Shown here: piece after piece, positions 13,087 through 24,512 of the stretch
Position numbering within the stretch: the first letter of the stretch is position 1
Layout: each line of letters starts with the position of its first letter
Assembly: GCF_954871325.1 (NCBI RefSeq)
Contig: NC_088779.1
Location: 14,386,846-14,450,845, forward strand
Direction: 5' to 3'
Source: Gordionus sp. m RMFG-2023
Taxonomy: Eukaryota; Nematomorpha; Gordioida; Chordodea; Parachordodidae
DNA: 64,000 nucleotides
The notes under the pieces: model-generated
Told to the model about the DNA's origin: nothing
Database searches by the model: none
What the model saw: only the letters and a program-made list of their open reading frames with translations
Made by a program: the position numbers and the translations under genes

Positions 13087-13271
13087 AATGGAAATAATAT
13101 CAAAATGATTTTACTTTTTTTCCCTTCTTTATATAGAAATTATTTGTATCGTTTTATAATTTTTTATTATTCATATTTACAGAGAGAAAAAAAAATTTTT
13201 TTAACAAAAGAAAAATTTCTAAAAAAAGAATTTCCATAAGGCGAGTTTTTTTTGTCAAACTGGGAGCACCA

Positions 13272-13568
13272 TGAAGAGAATCATGATAAACGTGCGAGTA
13301 AGTAAAAATATATTTTATTATTATTATCTCTTTTTACACATACTATATATATATTATCTAAAAATATAAATTAGAATATATATGATCAAAACGAAAAACA
13401 AAAAGTAAGGTTACAAAAATTATATTAAAAATATAAATTTCTGAACGAAAAACAAAAAGTAATAATAGGTAAGGTTATAAAAATTAGATTATAAATATTA
13501 ATTTCTAAACGAAAAACGAAAAACAAAAAGTAATAATAGGTAAGGTTATCAATTTTGAATATATAACA
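13272..13568 (-). repeat. gypsy 5' LTR (297 bp)
   Basis: It is collinear with the two 3' LTR fragments at 3410-3499 and 8533-8747. Internally it has a repeated AAACGAAAAACAAAAAGTAA module, present two to three times, which differs slightly in number between the two LTRs. Confidence 0.93.
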
Positions 13569-13574
13569 TTTCTT

Positions 13575-14025
13575 TATGAAAAAGAAATAGAACTTTTAAA
13601 ATACTACTTCTCTTAAAGGGCATGGTGGGCAAAGCCAATTCCAATAACTCGAGGTCTGTAACTGATTTTTTCTTATGGACCACATAATTTGCTATCAAAC
13701 AGGCCGCTTTTACTTCTGAATTTATGTTATCACTTGAAATATTTTAATCACATACTTCATTAAATTCACAACTAGTAATATGCTTCTTTTGATATCGGAG
13801 TTCCAATAAATAAGAAGCATTGTGATCACATGTATTTATATCGTTTTTTATTTTTTCAAACATTATTTTAATTTTTTCCCCAGATTTTTTAGAATATCTG
13901 ACCGTATTTGACAAGGTCACCTGTAAATTGACCGACTTACTAACCTCTATAAAGCCTTTAGATAAAAACTTAGAAATAATAGCGATTAGATTATAATTTA
14001 AAGAATCACACTTAAAGTATATCAA
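13575..14025 (-). pseudogene. relic coding sequence interrupted by the gypsy element
   Basis: An open frame (93 codons from 14025) is followed by one in-frame TAA at 13744-13746. It then continues open through VKAACLIANYVVHKKKSV to the gypsy insertion site. Across the empty site the frame continues for about 15 codons in the left flank (reading down from 3404). The VKAACLIANYVV block is weakly like the helical region of hAT transposases of the SCAND3/ZBED type; this family call is tentative. Confidence 0.45.
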
Positions 14026-14639
14026 TTTAAAAGGTATTAGTTATTTTATAACTATTTATATAATATATAAAATTTAATGATTTTTGCTTTATACTTTATG
14101 TAACAATTATAATAATAATAATAATTTAATAAGCATATGGATTGAATCTAAAATAGGCTACTTATCGTTTTATAAATAATAAATACTACAATCAAATGTC
14201 TTAAATTGAAATTTGAAGATTTTGAAATTAATATTATACTTTTTGGACATTTTGCATTTGCTAAGGTTAGAATTAGTTCCTGGAATATAGGATGTTACTA
14301 TAAAGTATTTATTATATTTGGGCCATGGTATGTAATTCAAAATAAGATGTCTAACAACATCCATGCTTATACTAATCCATAAAATATAAATAATTTTAAA
14401 ATTAATAAATTCTAATATTAGAAAGCCAGTTAAAAAAAATTCAAATGTTATAAAGGAAACAGCTGATTAAAAAATAACCCTTTTTCTTAAAAAATTTGGA
14501 TTTATATTATATTAAAGTAACATTTTTTATTTAAAATAAGAAGATTTTCAAAAATTGAACAAAATTAAAAACGAACAAAAAGAACGTTTACGTTTGTCAA
14601 AAATATAAGAATGTTCATAATTTTTTCAAACGGCGCTCT

Positions 14640-15665
14640 AAATTTTTTAAAAAACAATGGAACGGGAGCAGGAGCTAGCTTCTTTTAGGGCTAGAGCGAA
14701 AATTTAATGTATAAATTAAATTTTTTTAAAATATTAATAATATTTGTTAATTAAAATTCAATAAAAATGAAATATTATATTTAAATTTATCCATTATTAA
14801 ATGTTTAGCCGAGTTTTATATTAGTTTTTCATCTAATCATTTTAAATATTAAACATCATGTTTTTCCTTTTTATATTGAAAATTCTTTTGAAAATCTTGT
14901 AAGTCATATTAATATTCATTTCATATATATATAATAAAAAATAGTTTTAGATATTTTGGATTTAGAGATCATAGATGAAGAAATCGAATTTCCATTTCCA
15001 TCATGCAAAAATTATTTTTAACTCTAAAAGATATTGATCCAAATGATCAAACAAATTTAAGGGCAAAATGTCTTATAAAGCTATTTATTTTCAAAAGTGA
15101 GCAGTTTCAATCTAAAAAAGCAACTAAAAGTAAAAAATATTTCTTTTAAATACAAAATGATTTGGAAGATTTTTTTGGATTCCATGAATGTTCATCAGGA
15201 AGATAATATATTGGACAAATATTTTTTAAATAATGATAACAAAATTACTATTTTTGATAAATTCCCTGAATTAAAAAATAGCTTTATAAAATACAATACC
15301 CCGCTACCCTATAGTGCTCCTGTGGAGCGCCTATTTAGTATTGCAAAAGAGATCTTAGAGGAGAGGCGTGGATGTTTGTTAGATTCTAATTTAGAAAATT
15401 TATTACTTTTAAAAACTAGTAAAAGGTTATAAATATTTTGATAGATCATTTAATATAAATAAAACTTTTTGATAAAAAAATATGATTTTGTTTCGTATAC
15501 CTTCTAAAAAAAATGAAAATCAAAGGAGCGGTTATGGAGTGGCGCTCCAATATTTGGAGCGGTAGCTAGCTACTTTTAAAAATATAGTAGCGAGAGCGGG
15601 AGCTAGCTCCTCTTAAGAAGGTAGGAGCGGGAGAGGGAGCTAGCTACTTTTAAAAAGGAGTGTTA
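14640..15665 (+). mobile_element. decayed hAT element with AGCTAGCT subterminal repeats
   Basis: GC-rich words built around GGAGCGGGAGCTAGCT occur at both ends (14650-14700 and 15525-15655) and flank a truncated transposase. The right end GGAGTGTTAACAACTTTG resembles an inverted hAT terminus (TTGTTAACACTCC). No clear left terminus or target duplication was found, so the borders are approximate. Confidence 0.65.
15097..15432 (+). pseudogene. hAT transposase C-terminal dimerisation remnant
   Basis: The last 45 residues contain PLPYSAPVERLFSIAKEILE followed by ERRGCLLDSNLENLLLLK. This is the hAT C-terminal dimerisation signature (xPxSSxxVERxFSxAG...R..L.PxxVexLLxL). The upstream half is AT-rich and not recognisable, so this is an internally deleted transposase. 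It lies between the two AGCTAGCT-repeat ends and belongs to that element. Confidence 0.8.
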
Positions 15666-15669
15666 ACAA

Positions 15670-17560
15670 CTTTGAAAATATTATATAACCCAAATTAAAT
15701 AAATATAATCATTTATTAATTGAAAATTAACAAATTTAATATTAATTAGCCGAGTTCAAAATCACTAATCAACTATATTATGTCTCTTCCTAAAATTATT
15801 TTCAAGGTCCAAATCCAAATAAGCATTTTTTATAAAAAGTAAATAGACATTTAGTTTATAATCCTCTATAATATATAATTATTTATAAAATATCAGGTAA
15901 AATGCCACTTTTACAGACGTATTTGACAGCTATATAATATATTACAGTTATTTTAAAAAATTTAATAATAAATGCTTTAGTTAATAAATATAAGTAACAA
16001 TTTGCATAAAATTATTTAACGCCATATATTTATTTAAAATATTATTAAAATTAAACATCTTATTTTTATCCCACAATGGATGTAATAAAATAGAAATCTT
16101 TTCTTCTCTTTTTTTATTTGTTTTTAGGAAAGCTATTTTTTTCTTCTATGAAAAACAGTTTTGAGTTAAATTTTTAATATGAATATATTTTTGATATTAT
16201 TACAAACTACTATTATTTTAAGATATAATATACCAACTAGAGATGGTGAGACAATAATATATAAAATCTTAATTGCTTTCATGATATCACTCTGGTTCTT
16301 ATTTTATAGTTATAAAATATTTCATTTCTATATGGCATCCTTGCCGTGTAAATAACTCAAGGCTTCAATATATTTGCACTTTTAAAGATTTTTAGTGTTT
16401 TTATATTATCAATTTATCTAACATTACAAATTCTGATAAGGGTTACCATCGTGAGAAATTAACCAGCATCTATTATTTGTTTGGCTATGTAATTTAAGAT
16501 TATTACTACAGCTGCTGAGAGCATATGATTACATATTTTAGATAAGCAATAATGGTCAACTGTGTAGTCGTTTATATGTCATAAATAATGGAAGATAATC
16601 TTTTAGAAATTTAATATCTCACGATAATTTTCTCGATTACTTATCTAGCTTCCATCATGTCATCTAAGAGGAAACTCTAACCACCATATAGTTTTATGAT
16701 TTGGATTGGTCCTCTTCTTCAAGAATTGTTGAGGGCTAATAAATTTTTCCTTATTAGTCCATTCTATAAAACATTGTCTAAAATGACAATAGAGATTTAT
16801 ATTATTTTCATGACTTTTTGTCAGTGTAACTTGCTAGAATTATATAGTCCTATGTCGTTTTTAAAAACCATTATCAATTGAGGCATATGTATGAATTAAT
16901 TAACCTTTTTTATCACTTGTAATTCTTTGCGGAAAATTTTTTTATATCAGCAATCGAAAATATTTTATACTGTATAAATAGATTTTGTATTAAAAATCAT
17001 TATTTTTGGAAATGTCTTGTATTGTTTTAATTATTTATATGCTAGTTTATTTTGTATGGAAAATATTATGAATATTCAGAATAATTGTCTAGAGTTAGCA
17101 TATTTAAAAAAGGTATAATATATTAATATAAAACGCGGCCGAAGGCCAAGCAAAAGAGGGCCGAAGGCCCGCAAAATAAGGGGTATGGAAGCGAACCCCC
17201 CCCCCCCCCCCATCATAAAATTTTTATTAGTTAGCCCCATGAGTTGTAAAGGCTAGCGACGCCCCAGATTTTATAACTTCAAATAGATCTGTAAAAGTGG
17301 CATTTTACCTAATATTTTATAAATAATAATGTATAATAGAGGATTATACTATATGTCTACTTACTTTTTATAAATAATTCTCTTATACTTATTTGGGTTT
17401 GGACCTTGAAAATAATTTTAGGAAGAGACATGATAATTAAATTTAAAAATCAATAATATAGTTGATTAGTTATTTTGAACTCGGCTAATTACAATATTAA
17501 ATTTGATAATTTTCAATTAATAAATGATTATTATATAATAATTTAAATAATAAAAGTCAA
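15670..17560. repeat. long inverted-repeat element, ~260-bp arms
   Basis: The left arm (15670-15930) contains AGCCGAGTTC and AAAATTATTTTCAAGGTCCA. The right arm (about 17284-17550) is its inverted, diverged copy. The spacer of about 1.35 kb (15930-17284) has no recognised protein, only short open frames. The spacer's right side contains a GC hairpin block (GGCCGAAGGCC, 17140-17171) and a C15-16 run near 17200. It is probably a non-autonomous TIR element of unknown superfamily; no target duplication was determined. Confidence 0.6.
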
Positions 17561-17820
17561 TTAAGCCTCAACTGTTAATACTAAATTTATATTTAGTGAG
17601 TGATATTGATATATTTTTAACACAGAATTGAGCAAGCTGACATAATGAAAATATAATTTATATCTATTAATCTAATCTAATAATTAAAATAGTATTCATT
17701 TAATAAAAATTTAGATAGTCCTATTAATTTTTAAATAAAAATTAAACTATATATTACGCAATAGAATTATAAAAGAAATCGTTCAGGGGGCAATTAAAAA
17801 TTCAAGGGGATATTAAGGAG

Positions 17821-18206
17821 TAGTGTTGTTAATCGACTCAATTTAGTCGACTAACAGACGACTAACTAATAGTTTTAGTGGAAAAATTCGACTAAAAACT
17901 TTAGCAACTAAATTAGTCTAATAGTCGACTAATTTAGTCGACTAAAACGAGACTAAAACGACTAATATAGTCGACTAAAATGACTAATATAGTCGACTAA
18001 AATGACTAATATAGTCGACTAAAACGACTAATATAGTCGACTAAAACGACTAACATAGTCGACTAAAACGACTAATTTAGTCGACTAAAAGAACTAATTA
18101 AGTCGACTGAAACGACTAACATAGTCGACTAAAACGGCTAATTTAGTCGACTAAAAGAACTAATTAAGTCGACTAAAAGAACTAATAAAGTCGACTAAAT
18201 TAAGTC
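17821..18206 (+). repeat. left subterminal GTCGAC repeat array
   Basis: About 18 copies of a TAGTCGACTAAAACGACTAA-type word at roughly 20-bp spacing. The core TTAGTCGACTAA is a 12-bp perfect palindrome. hAT transposases are known to bind short subterminal repeats; that role here is inference. Confidence 0.85.
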
Positions 18207-21200
18207 GTACATAAACATAACAGAATCGTTATTTTTGAACATTTTTTAAATTTTTTAGGTAAAAATATATATATTGTAAATGTGTTAAAATAAAATTTCA
18301 GTGAAGATGTACCATAGAAGAGTGACAATTGTCATAATCGTTATTTTTTTTTAACTTTTTGAATTATTTTAAAGTAAATAGCTAAAAATTATATAATGTA
18401 AAAAAATAAAATTTCAGTGAAGATATACCATAGAAAAGTGACAATTGTCATAATCGTTATTTGTGAACTTTTTTGAATTTTTTTAAAGTAAATAGGTAAA
18501 AATATATATTGTTAAGATATTAAAATAAAATTTCAGTGAAGATGTACCATAGAAAAGTGACAATTGTCATAGCCGTTATTTGTGAACTTTTTTGAATTTT
18601 TTTAAAGTAAATAGGTAAGAATATATATTGTAAAGATGTTAAAATAAAATTATAGAAAATAATTGTCATAATCGTTATTTTTTAACTTTTTTTGAATTTT
18701 TTTAAAGTAAATAGGTAAAAATATATATTATAAAGATATTAAAATAAAATTTCAGTGAAGATGTACCATAGAATGACAATTGTCAGAATCGTTATTTTTG
18801 AATTTTTTTGAATTTTTTTAAAGTAAATAGGTAAAAATATATATTGTAAAGATATTAAAATAAAATTTCAGTGAAGATGTACCATAGAAAAGTGACAATT
18901 GTCAGAATCGTTATTTTTGAACTTTTTTGAATTTTTTTAAAGTAAATAGGTAAAAATATATATTGTAAAGATATAGAAATAAAATTTCAGTGAAGATGTA
19001 CCATAGAAAAGTGACAATTGTCAGAATCGTTATTTTTGAACTTTTTTGAATTTTTTTAAAGTAAATAGGTAAAAATATATATTGTTAAGATATTAAAATA
19101 AAATTTAAGTGAAGATGTACCATAGAAAAGTGACAATTGTCATAGCCGTTATTTGTGAACTTTTTTGAATTTTTTTAAAGTAAATAGGTAAGAATATATA
19201 TTGTAAAGATGTTAAAATAAAATTATAGAAAATAATTGTCATAATCGTTAATTTTTAATTTTTTTTGAATTTTTTTAAAGTAAATAGGTAAAAATATATA
19301 TTATAAAGATATTAAGATAAAATTTCAGTGAAAATGTACCATAGAAAAGTGACAATTGTCAGAATCGTTATTTTTGAACTTTTTTGAATTTTTTTAAAGT
19401 AAATAGGTAAAAATATATATTGTAAAGATATTAAAATAAAATTTCAGTGAAGATGTACCATAGAAAAGTGACAATTGTCATAATCGTTATTTGTGAACTT
19501 TTTTGAATTTTTTTAAAACAAATAGGTAAAAATATATATTGTAAAGATGTTAAAATAAAATTTCAGTGAAGATGTACCATAGAAAAGTGACAATTGTCAT
19601 AATCGTTATTTGTGAACTTTTTTGAATTTTTTTAAAACAAATAGGTAAAAATATATATTGTAAAGATGTTAAAATAAAATTTCAGTGAAGATGTACCATA
19701 GAAAAATGACAATTGTCATAATCGTTATTTATGAACTTTTTTGAATTTTTTTAAAGTAAATAGGTAAAAATATATATTGTAAAGATGTTAAAGTAAAATT
19801 TCAGTGAAGATGTACCATAGAAAAGTGACAATTGTCATATCCGTTATTTGTGAACTTTTTTGAATTTTTTTAAAGTAAATAAGTAAGAATATATATTGTA
19901 AAGATGTTAAAATAAAATTATAGAAAATAATTGTCATAATCGTTATTTTTTAACTTTTTTGGAATTTTTTTAAAGTATATAGGTAAAAATATATATTGTA
20001 AAGATATTAAAATAAAATTTCAGGGAAGATGTACCATAGAAAAGTGACAATTGTCAGAATCGTTATTTTAAATTTTTTTAAAGTAAATAGGTAAAAATAT
20101 ATATTGTAAAGATGTTAAAATAAAATTTCAGTGAAGAATTACAACAAAAAAGTGACAATTGTCATAATCGTTTATTTTTAAATTTTTTTAAAGTAAATAG
20201 GTAAGAATATATATTGTAAAGATGTTAAAATAAAATTTCGGTGAAGATGTACCATAGAAAAGTGACAATTGTCATAATCGCTATTTTTTAACTTTTTTGA
20301 TTTTTTTCAAAGCAAATTGGTAAAAATATATATTGTAAAGATGTTAAAATAATTTTTCAGTGAAGATTTACCATAGAAAAGTGACAATTGTCATAATCGT
20401 TATTTTTTAACATTTTTGAATTTTTTTAAAGTAAATAGGTAAGAACATATATTTTAAAGATGTTAAAATAAAATTTCAGTGAAGATTTACCTAGAAAAGT
20501 GACAATTGTCATGATCGTTATTTGTGAACTTTTTTAAAGTAAATAGGTAAAAATATATATTGTAAAGATGTTAAAATAAAATTTCAGTGAAGATGTACCA
20601 TAGAAAAGTGACAATTGTCATAATTGTTATTTGTAAACTTTTTTAAATTTTTATAAAGTAAATAGGTAAAAATATATATTGTAAAGATGTTAAAATAAAA
20701 TTTCAGTGAAGAATTACCATAAAAAAGTGACAATTGTCATAATCGTTTATTTTTAAATTTTTTTAAAGTAAATAGGTAAGAATATATATTGTAATGTTAA
20801 AATACAATTTCAGTGAAAATGTACCATAGAAAAGTGACAATTGTCATAATCGTTATTTTAGAACCTTTTTAATTTTTTTTAAAGTTTATAGGTAAAAATA
20901 TATATTGTAAAGATGTTAAAATAAAATTTCAGTGAAGAATTACCATAAAAAAGTGACAATTGTCATAATTATTTATTTTTAAATTTTTTTAAAGCAAATA
21001 GATAAGAATATATATTGTAAAGATGTTGAAATAAAATTTCGGTGAAGATGTACCATAGAAAAGTGACAATTGTCATAATCGCTATTTTTTAACTTTTTTG
21101 ATTTTTTTTCAAAGCAAATAGGTAAAAATATATATTGTAATGATGTTAAAATAATTTTTCAGTGAAGATTTACCATAGAAAAGTGACAATTGTCATAATC

Positions 21201-21485
21201 GTTATTTTTTAACATTTTTGAATTTTTTTAAAGTAAATAGGTAAGAACATATATTTTAAAGATGTTAAAATAAAATTTCAGTGAAGATTTACCTAGAAAA
21301 ATGACAATTGTCATGATCGTTATTTGTGAACTTTTTTAAAGTAAATAGGTAAAAATATATATTGTAAAGATGTTAAAATAAAATTTCAGTGAAGATGTAC
21401 CATAGAAAAGTGATAATTGTCATAATCGTTATTTTTTAACTTTTTTTGAATTTTTTTAAAGTAAATAGGTAAAAATATATATAAA
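18207..21485 (+). repeat. satellite array, ~118-bp unit, about 27 copies
   Basis: Each unit reads roughly CAGTGAAGATGTACCATAGAA, then AAAGTGACAATTGTCATAAT, then an AT-rich stretch ending near GTAAATAGGTAAAAATATAT. The 12-bp palindrome TGACAATTGTCA is kept in nearly all units while the rest varies. Some units are shortened (for example near 18650 and 19220). Higher-order duplication is visible: the block from about 20230 recurs from about 21033 (shift near 803 bp), and 18530 recurs near 19095. Confidence 0.93.
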
Positions 21486-21693
21486 AGAAATAAAATTCTC
21501 TCTTTATTTCAATAGTTGCTGATATAATATGTTATCAAAAGTTTATAGTAAATAATAAATTTTTTTATATGGTAAATTTAATAAAGGTAAAAAAAATATA
21601 AAAATATAAAAATATAATTTGCGAAAGAGGGTAAGGGATAAAAGAATAGAAACTAGGAAAGAGAAGGGAGAGAGAGAGCATAGACATAGGAGA

Positions 21694-24512
21694 TTATTCA
21701 ATGAAAGAGATGAAACTTAGGTAGTTAGAGCGAATGATGGCGGTAGCAAGTCTTTGTCGTAAGAAAAGGGACTCTTTAGGCTGATCGGTTTTTTCCCGAA
21801 TCCGTTTGTCTAATTCTTTAAAAAAACTTAGAGCTTTGCTACCGAAGGTGGTAAGAGTAGAGCAGGCGATAGGTATGAATAAGAAAGAGGGGTCTATGGA
21901 ACTATATTTGATAGTTTTACGAGTTTCTGCTAGAGCGAGGGCATCGACGTTGTGGTTGGATGGGCATTTGGGTCTATGCAGGTGAAGTCCCAGACTAGTA
22001 GCTGGCCCCTTGACCAAGAAATCAAGGACTTTCCATCAGGACGTTTTCCGTCGGATCTAAAAATGCCGGTCGGTTCAAGTCTTGATGGAATGCCTGCGGA
22101 TTTGAGAGCGCGCAATATGATGTCATTGCAATTGGTGTGCCGTGGAAAACGGCCTCGGCAAAAGAGGCAATGGAGGCAATGTCTGCCCTTGCGATCGACG
22201 CTGGTTTCGCAGTGTTTGCATTGGTATGGTAGAACAATTTCGCAATTAAGCCGTAATCCAATGGCAAATCTTAGCTCGTCAGCGGTCAGCAATAAGTCGA
22301 GGTTGTTGGAGGGTATAGTTTCCAGAAACTCGTAACCCGATCCTTGGTTTAATTGGTGAAAGACTGTGAGATCGTCGTCATGAAGGCTCGATTTTAGGTA
22401 AGCGACGGAGCCTTCGTTGAGTGGAGTATCCCAGTCTCTCTGTAAACAGGAGGAGGGTCGAGGAGTGTTTGGGACAACGGAATTGTCCCAAATGGTCTGG
22501 GCTTCAGCTAATAATGGGTCAGGAAAGTGAGAAAGCTGGCTAATGTGTGAGTCAGATGAGTGGCGGGAGGCGATGAATCCACTGATGGAAAGAGTTAAAG
22601 GTGAGCGTAAGCCGATGCCCCCGAGCTTACATGGAAGTGATGCTTGTAGCCATGAATTATGGTTGAAGCGAAGATTAAGGATCTCTTCGGCAAGAGATTT
22701 GACGGAAGTTTCAAATGATTTTAGTGAGTCGGGAAATTTAAAGATTGAGGTGGATCGAATAGCGTAAAGAATTTTAGGAATGTAGTAAAAGTTTTTGAGG
22801 AGAAAAAAAGCTTGATGGCGAGGGAGAGATTTAGAGATGTTTTTGAAATGAAGTAAACTAGATGATGCGTTAGAGAAGAAGTGATTAATGGATTGCAAGC
22901 CACCGACAGGTGAGCCGAGATGAGTGAGGGATGATAGCTCGGTTGTAAGGAAGTTATGGGTGAATGGGATGGAACAATGAAGTGGACAGATCTCGGTTTT
23001 TTGTTCGTTAAGTCAAAGTCCAATTGCGGCGGAATGTGTATTAATGATGGCGAGGGTCTTGGCGACCTCGTGAGGGGAGCCGCAGAACATTCCGTCGTCG
23101 ATGTACCAAGTGTGGAGTGGAAGATTGCAGTTGGTAGAAATGTTTTTGACCACTTCATTGATTCCAATGCAGAAAAGTATCGAGCCTAGAGGATCGCCTT
23201 GCTGGATTCCTTCAGATGATGAAAGTAAGTAGTTGTTGAATTGGAGATGAGATGGCTTGGAATAGCAGGAGTGGAAAAATTGGGAGAAGGTGGGAAATGA
23301 GTGGTATATTTGTGGAAGAAAGTGGGAACGGCGAATGGAGTTGAAGGCGTTAGAAAAATCAATTTTGAAGAGGATTTCGTCGCTAGGGTTGGTTTGGAGA
23401 TGGATGCGAGTAGCGTGTTTGGCTATTTCGCAACCTCCCTGGATGCCAATACCGAGTTGATGGGGTGCTAAAATTAAGGCTGCGTTGTCCTTAATTTTGG
23501 AAGCTATGAGTTTAGCAACGAGGCGACGGAATACGGTCCCGATTGCTATCGGCCGGATGTCCTTGTTCGGCTTTTCGAGTGCGATTAATTTAGCGCCGAA
23601 CAGGAGTGGCCTGATGGATTCGGGAACAGGTCCATGTGCAATTTTGTTGCAGAATGTTGTTAGATTCTGTAAAATAGGGACCTGGCTGACTATGAGGGGG
23701 GATGTAAGGTCCTGGAGGAAGATGGGGCGAAGCCCATCATACCCGGGCGAGGAGTCGTGATGAAAGGATAGGATACTTTTGCGCACCTCGACGGGGGTGA
23801 AATTAGTGGGAAATATGTTGGGTGGAGGAGGAGGTATGAGGTCACCTCTAGGAGGGTGCTTAAGTTTAAGTTTGTTGTAGCTCTCCTCATTACTGGTTGC
23901 AATTGAGTCGTCAGATGCTAGTAAGCGGAGAGCAGATTTGATGTTTAGATTGTTTATTTTGTTAGAAATTATCTTAGCCTTTAATTGGAGGCTGGAAAGT
24001 TTTTTAGAATTATGAGGAGAAAAAGTGGATATGAGGGTGAGGGGGTGTATGGTTGCGTCTTTAATTTGTTGGGTTAAAGATTTGTGAATCTCAGGATTGG
24101 GAGGTTGGAGAGTCGTGAAAGAAAATGAAAAAAGTTTGAGCCAATGATCTAGAGAGGAAAAGTTATTTAATAGTGAATGAAGACAGGTAGAGAGAGCTTT
24201 GGCTACTTGTATTCTAGAGCCTTTGGGAATTCTAGAAATAATTCGAGGTTTGTCGGATTTTAGAAAGTTAATGATGTCGACGTGAGTGGTAGGTGGGAGG
24301 GAAATGAATGTGTCTGATGTGGTTGGTATGTGGGCGTTATTGGATGAGGTGGAAGTATAACTGTGAGTAGAAAAAATGGAGAGGGGATTTTGGAAGGGAG
24401 GGGAAGGACGCTTTCCAGACTCAGGACAAGCACTGCCTTTGGATTTGTGCTTGGTGAAAAGGCCGGATTTGGTGATTTTTATGTTTTTGGAACACGTGGG
24501 GCAGCGTTCCAT
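21694..24512 (-). pseudogene. non-LTR retrotransposon ORF with restriction-like endonuclease (R2-superfamily-like)
   Basis: The frame starts at 24512 with MERCPTCSKNIKITKSG, a Cys/His-rich N-terminal finger. RT blocks follow: DIRPIAIGTVFRRLVAKL, FKIDFSNAFNSI, EGIQQGDPLGSI and catalytic WYIDDGMF. The C-terminal part has a Cys-rich knuckle (CKHCETSVDRKGRHCLHC) and a PD-(D/E)XK endonuclease block (KRPDGKSL...LLVWDFTCID). One in-frame TGA at 23013-23015 separates AAIGL from LNEQKTEIC. One frameshift near 21930-21960 precedes the final block KTIKYSSIDPSFLF. The whole would be about 940 codons, the usual size for single-ORF elements with this endonuclease. With only two lesions this is a young copy. 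Confidence 0.92.

Larger units (their letters stand above)
3410..13568 (-). mobile_element. Ty3/gypsy LTR retrotransposon, with nested insertion in its 3' LTR
   Basis: A minus-strand gypsy element. The 5' LTR lies at 13272-13568 and the 3' LTR in two pieces (3410-3499 and 8533-8747). LTRs run TG...CA when read on either strand. The 5-bp target duplication TTTCT is at 3405-3409 and 13569-13573. A primer-binding site follows the 5' LTR directly (minus-strand TGGTGCTCCCAGTTTGAC, 13254-13271), and a polypurine tract precedes the 3' LTR (AGAAGAAGGAGAA, 8748-8760). Internal order is gag, protease, RT, RNase H, integrase. The reading frame is broken by frameshifts near 12.28, 11.67 and 11.28 kb and by a deletion at about 9945 that removed the zinc-binding part of integrase, so this copy cannot be autonomous. 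Confidence 0.95.

Noticed and set aside
16179-16355. 58-codon frame with a hydrophobic segment (starts MNIFLILLQTTIIL)
   Set aside because: No homologue is recognisable, it lies inside the spacer of an inverted-repeat element, and AT-rich sequence often yields such frames.
18207-21485. CRISPR-like appearance of the regular repeat array
   Set aside because: Units are ~118 bp tandem copies with no unique spacers, and the genome is eukaryotic.
23013-23015. TGA in the retrotransposon frame as a recoded codon
   Set aside because: Trp is encoded by TGG in XRN2 and FECH here and no other in-frame TGA occurs; a simple mutation is more likely.
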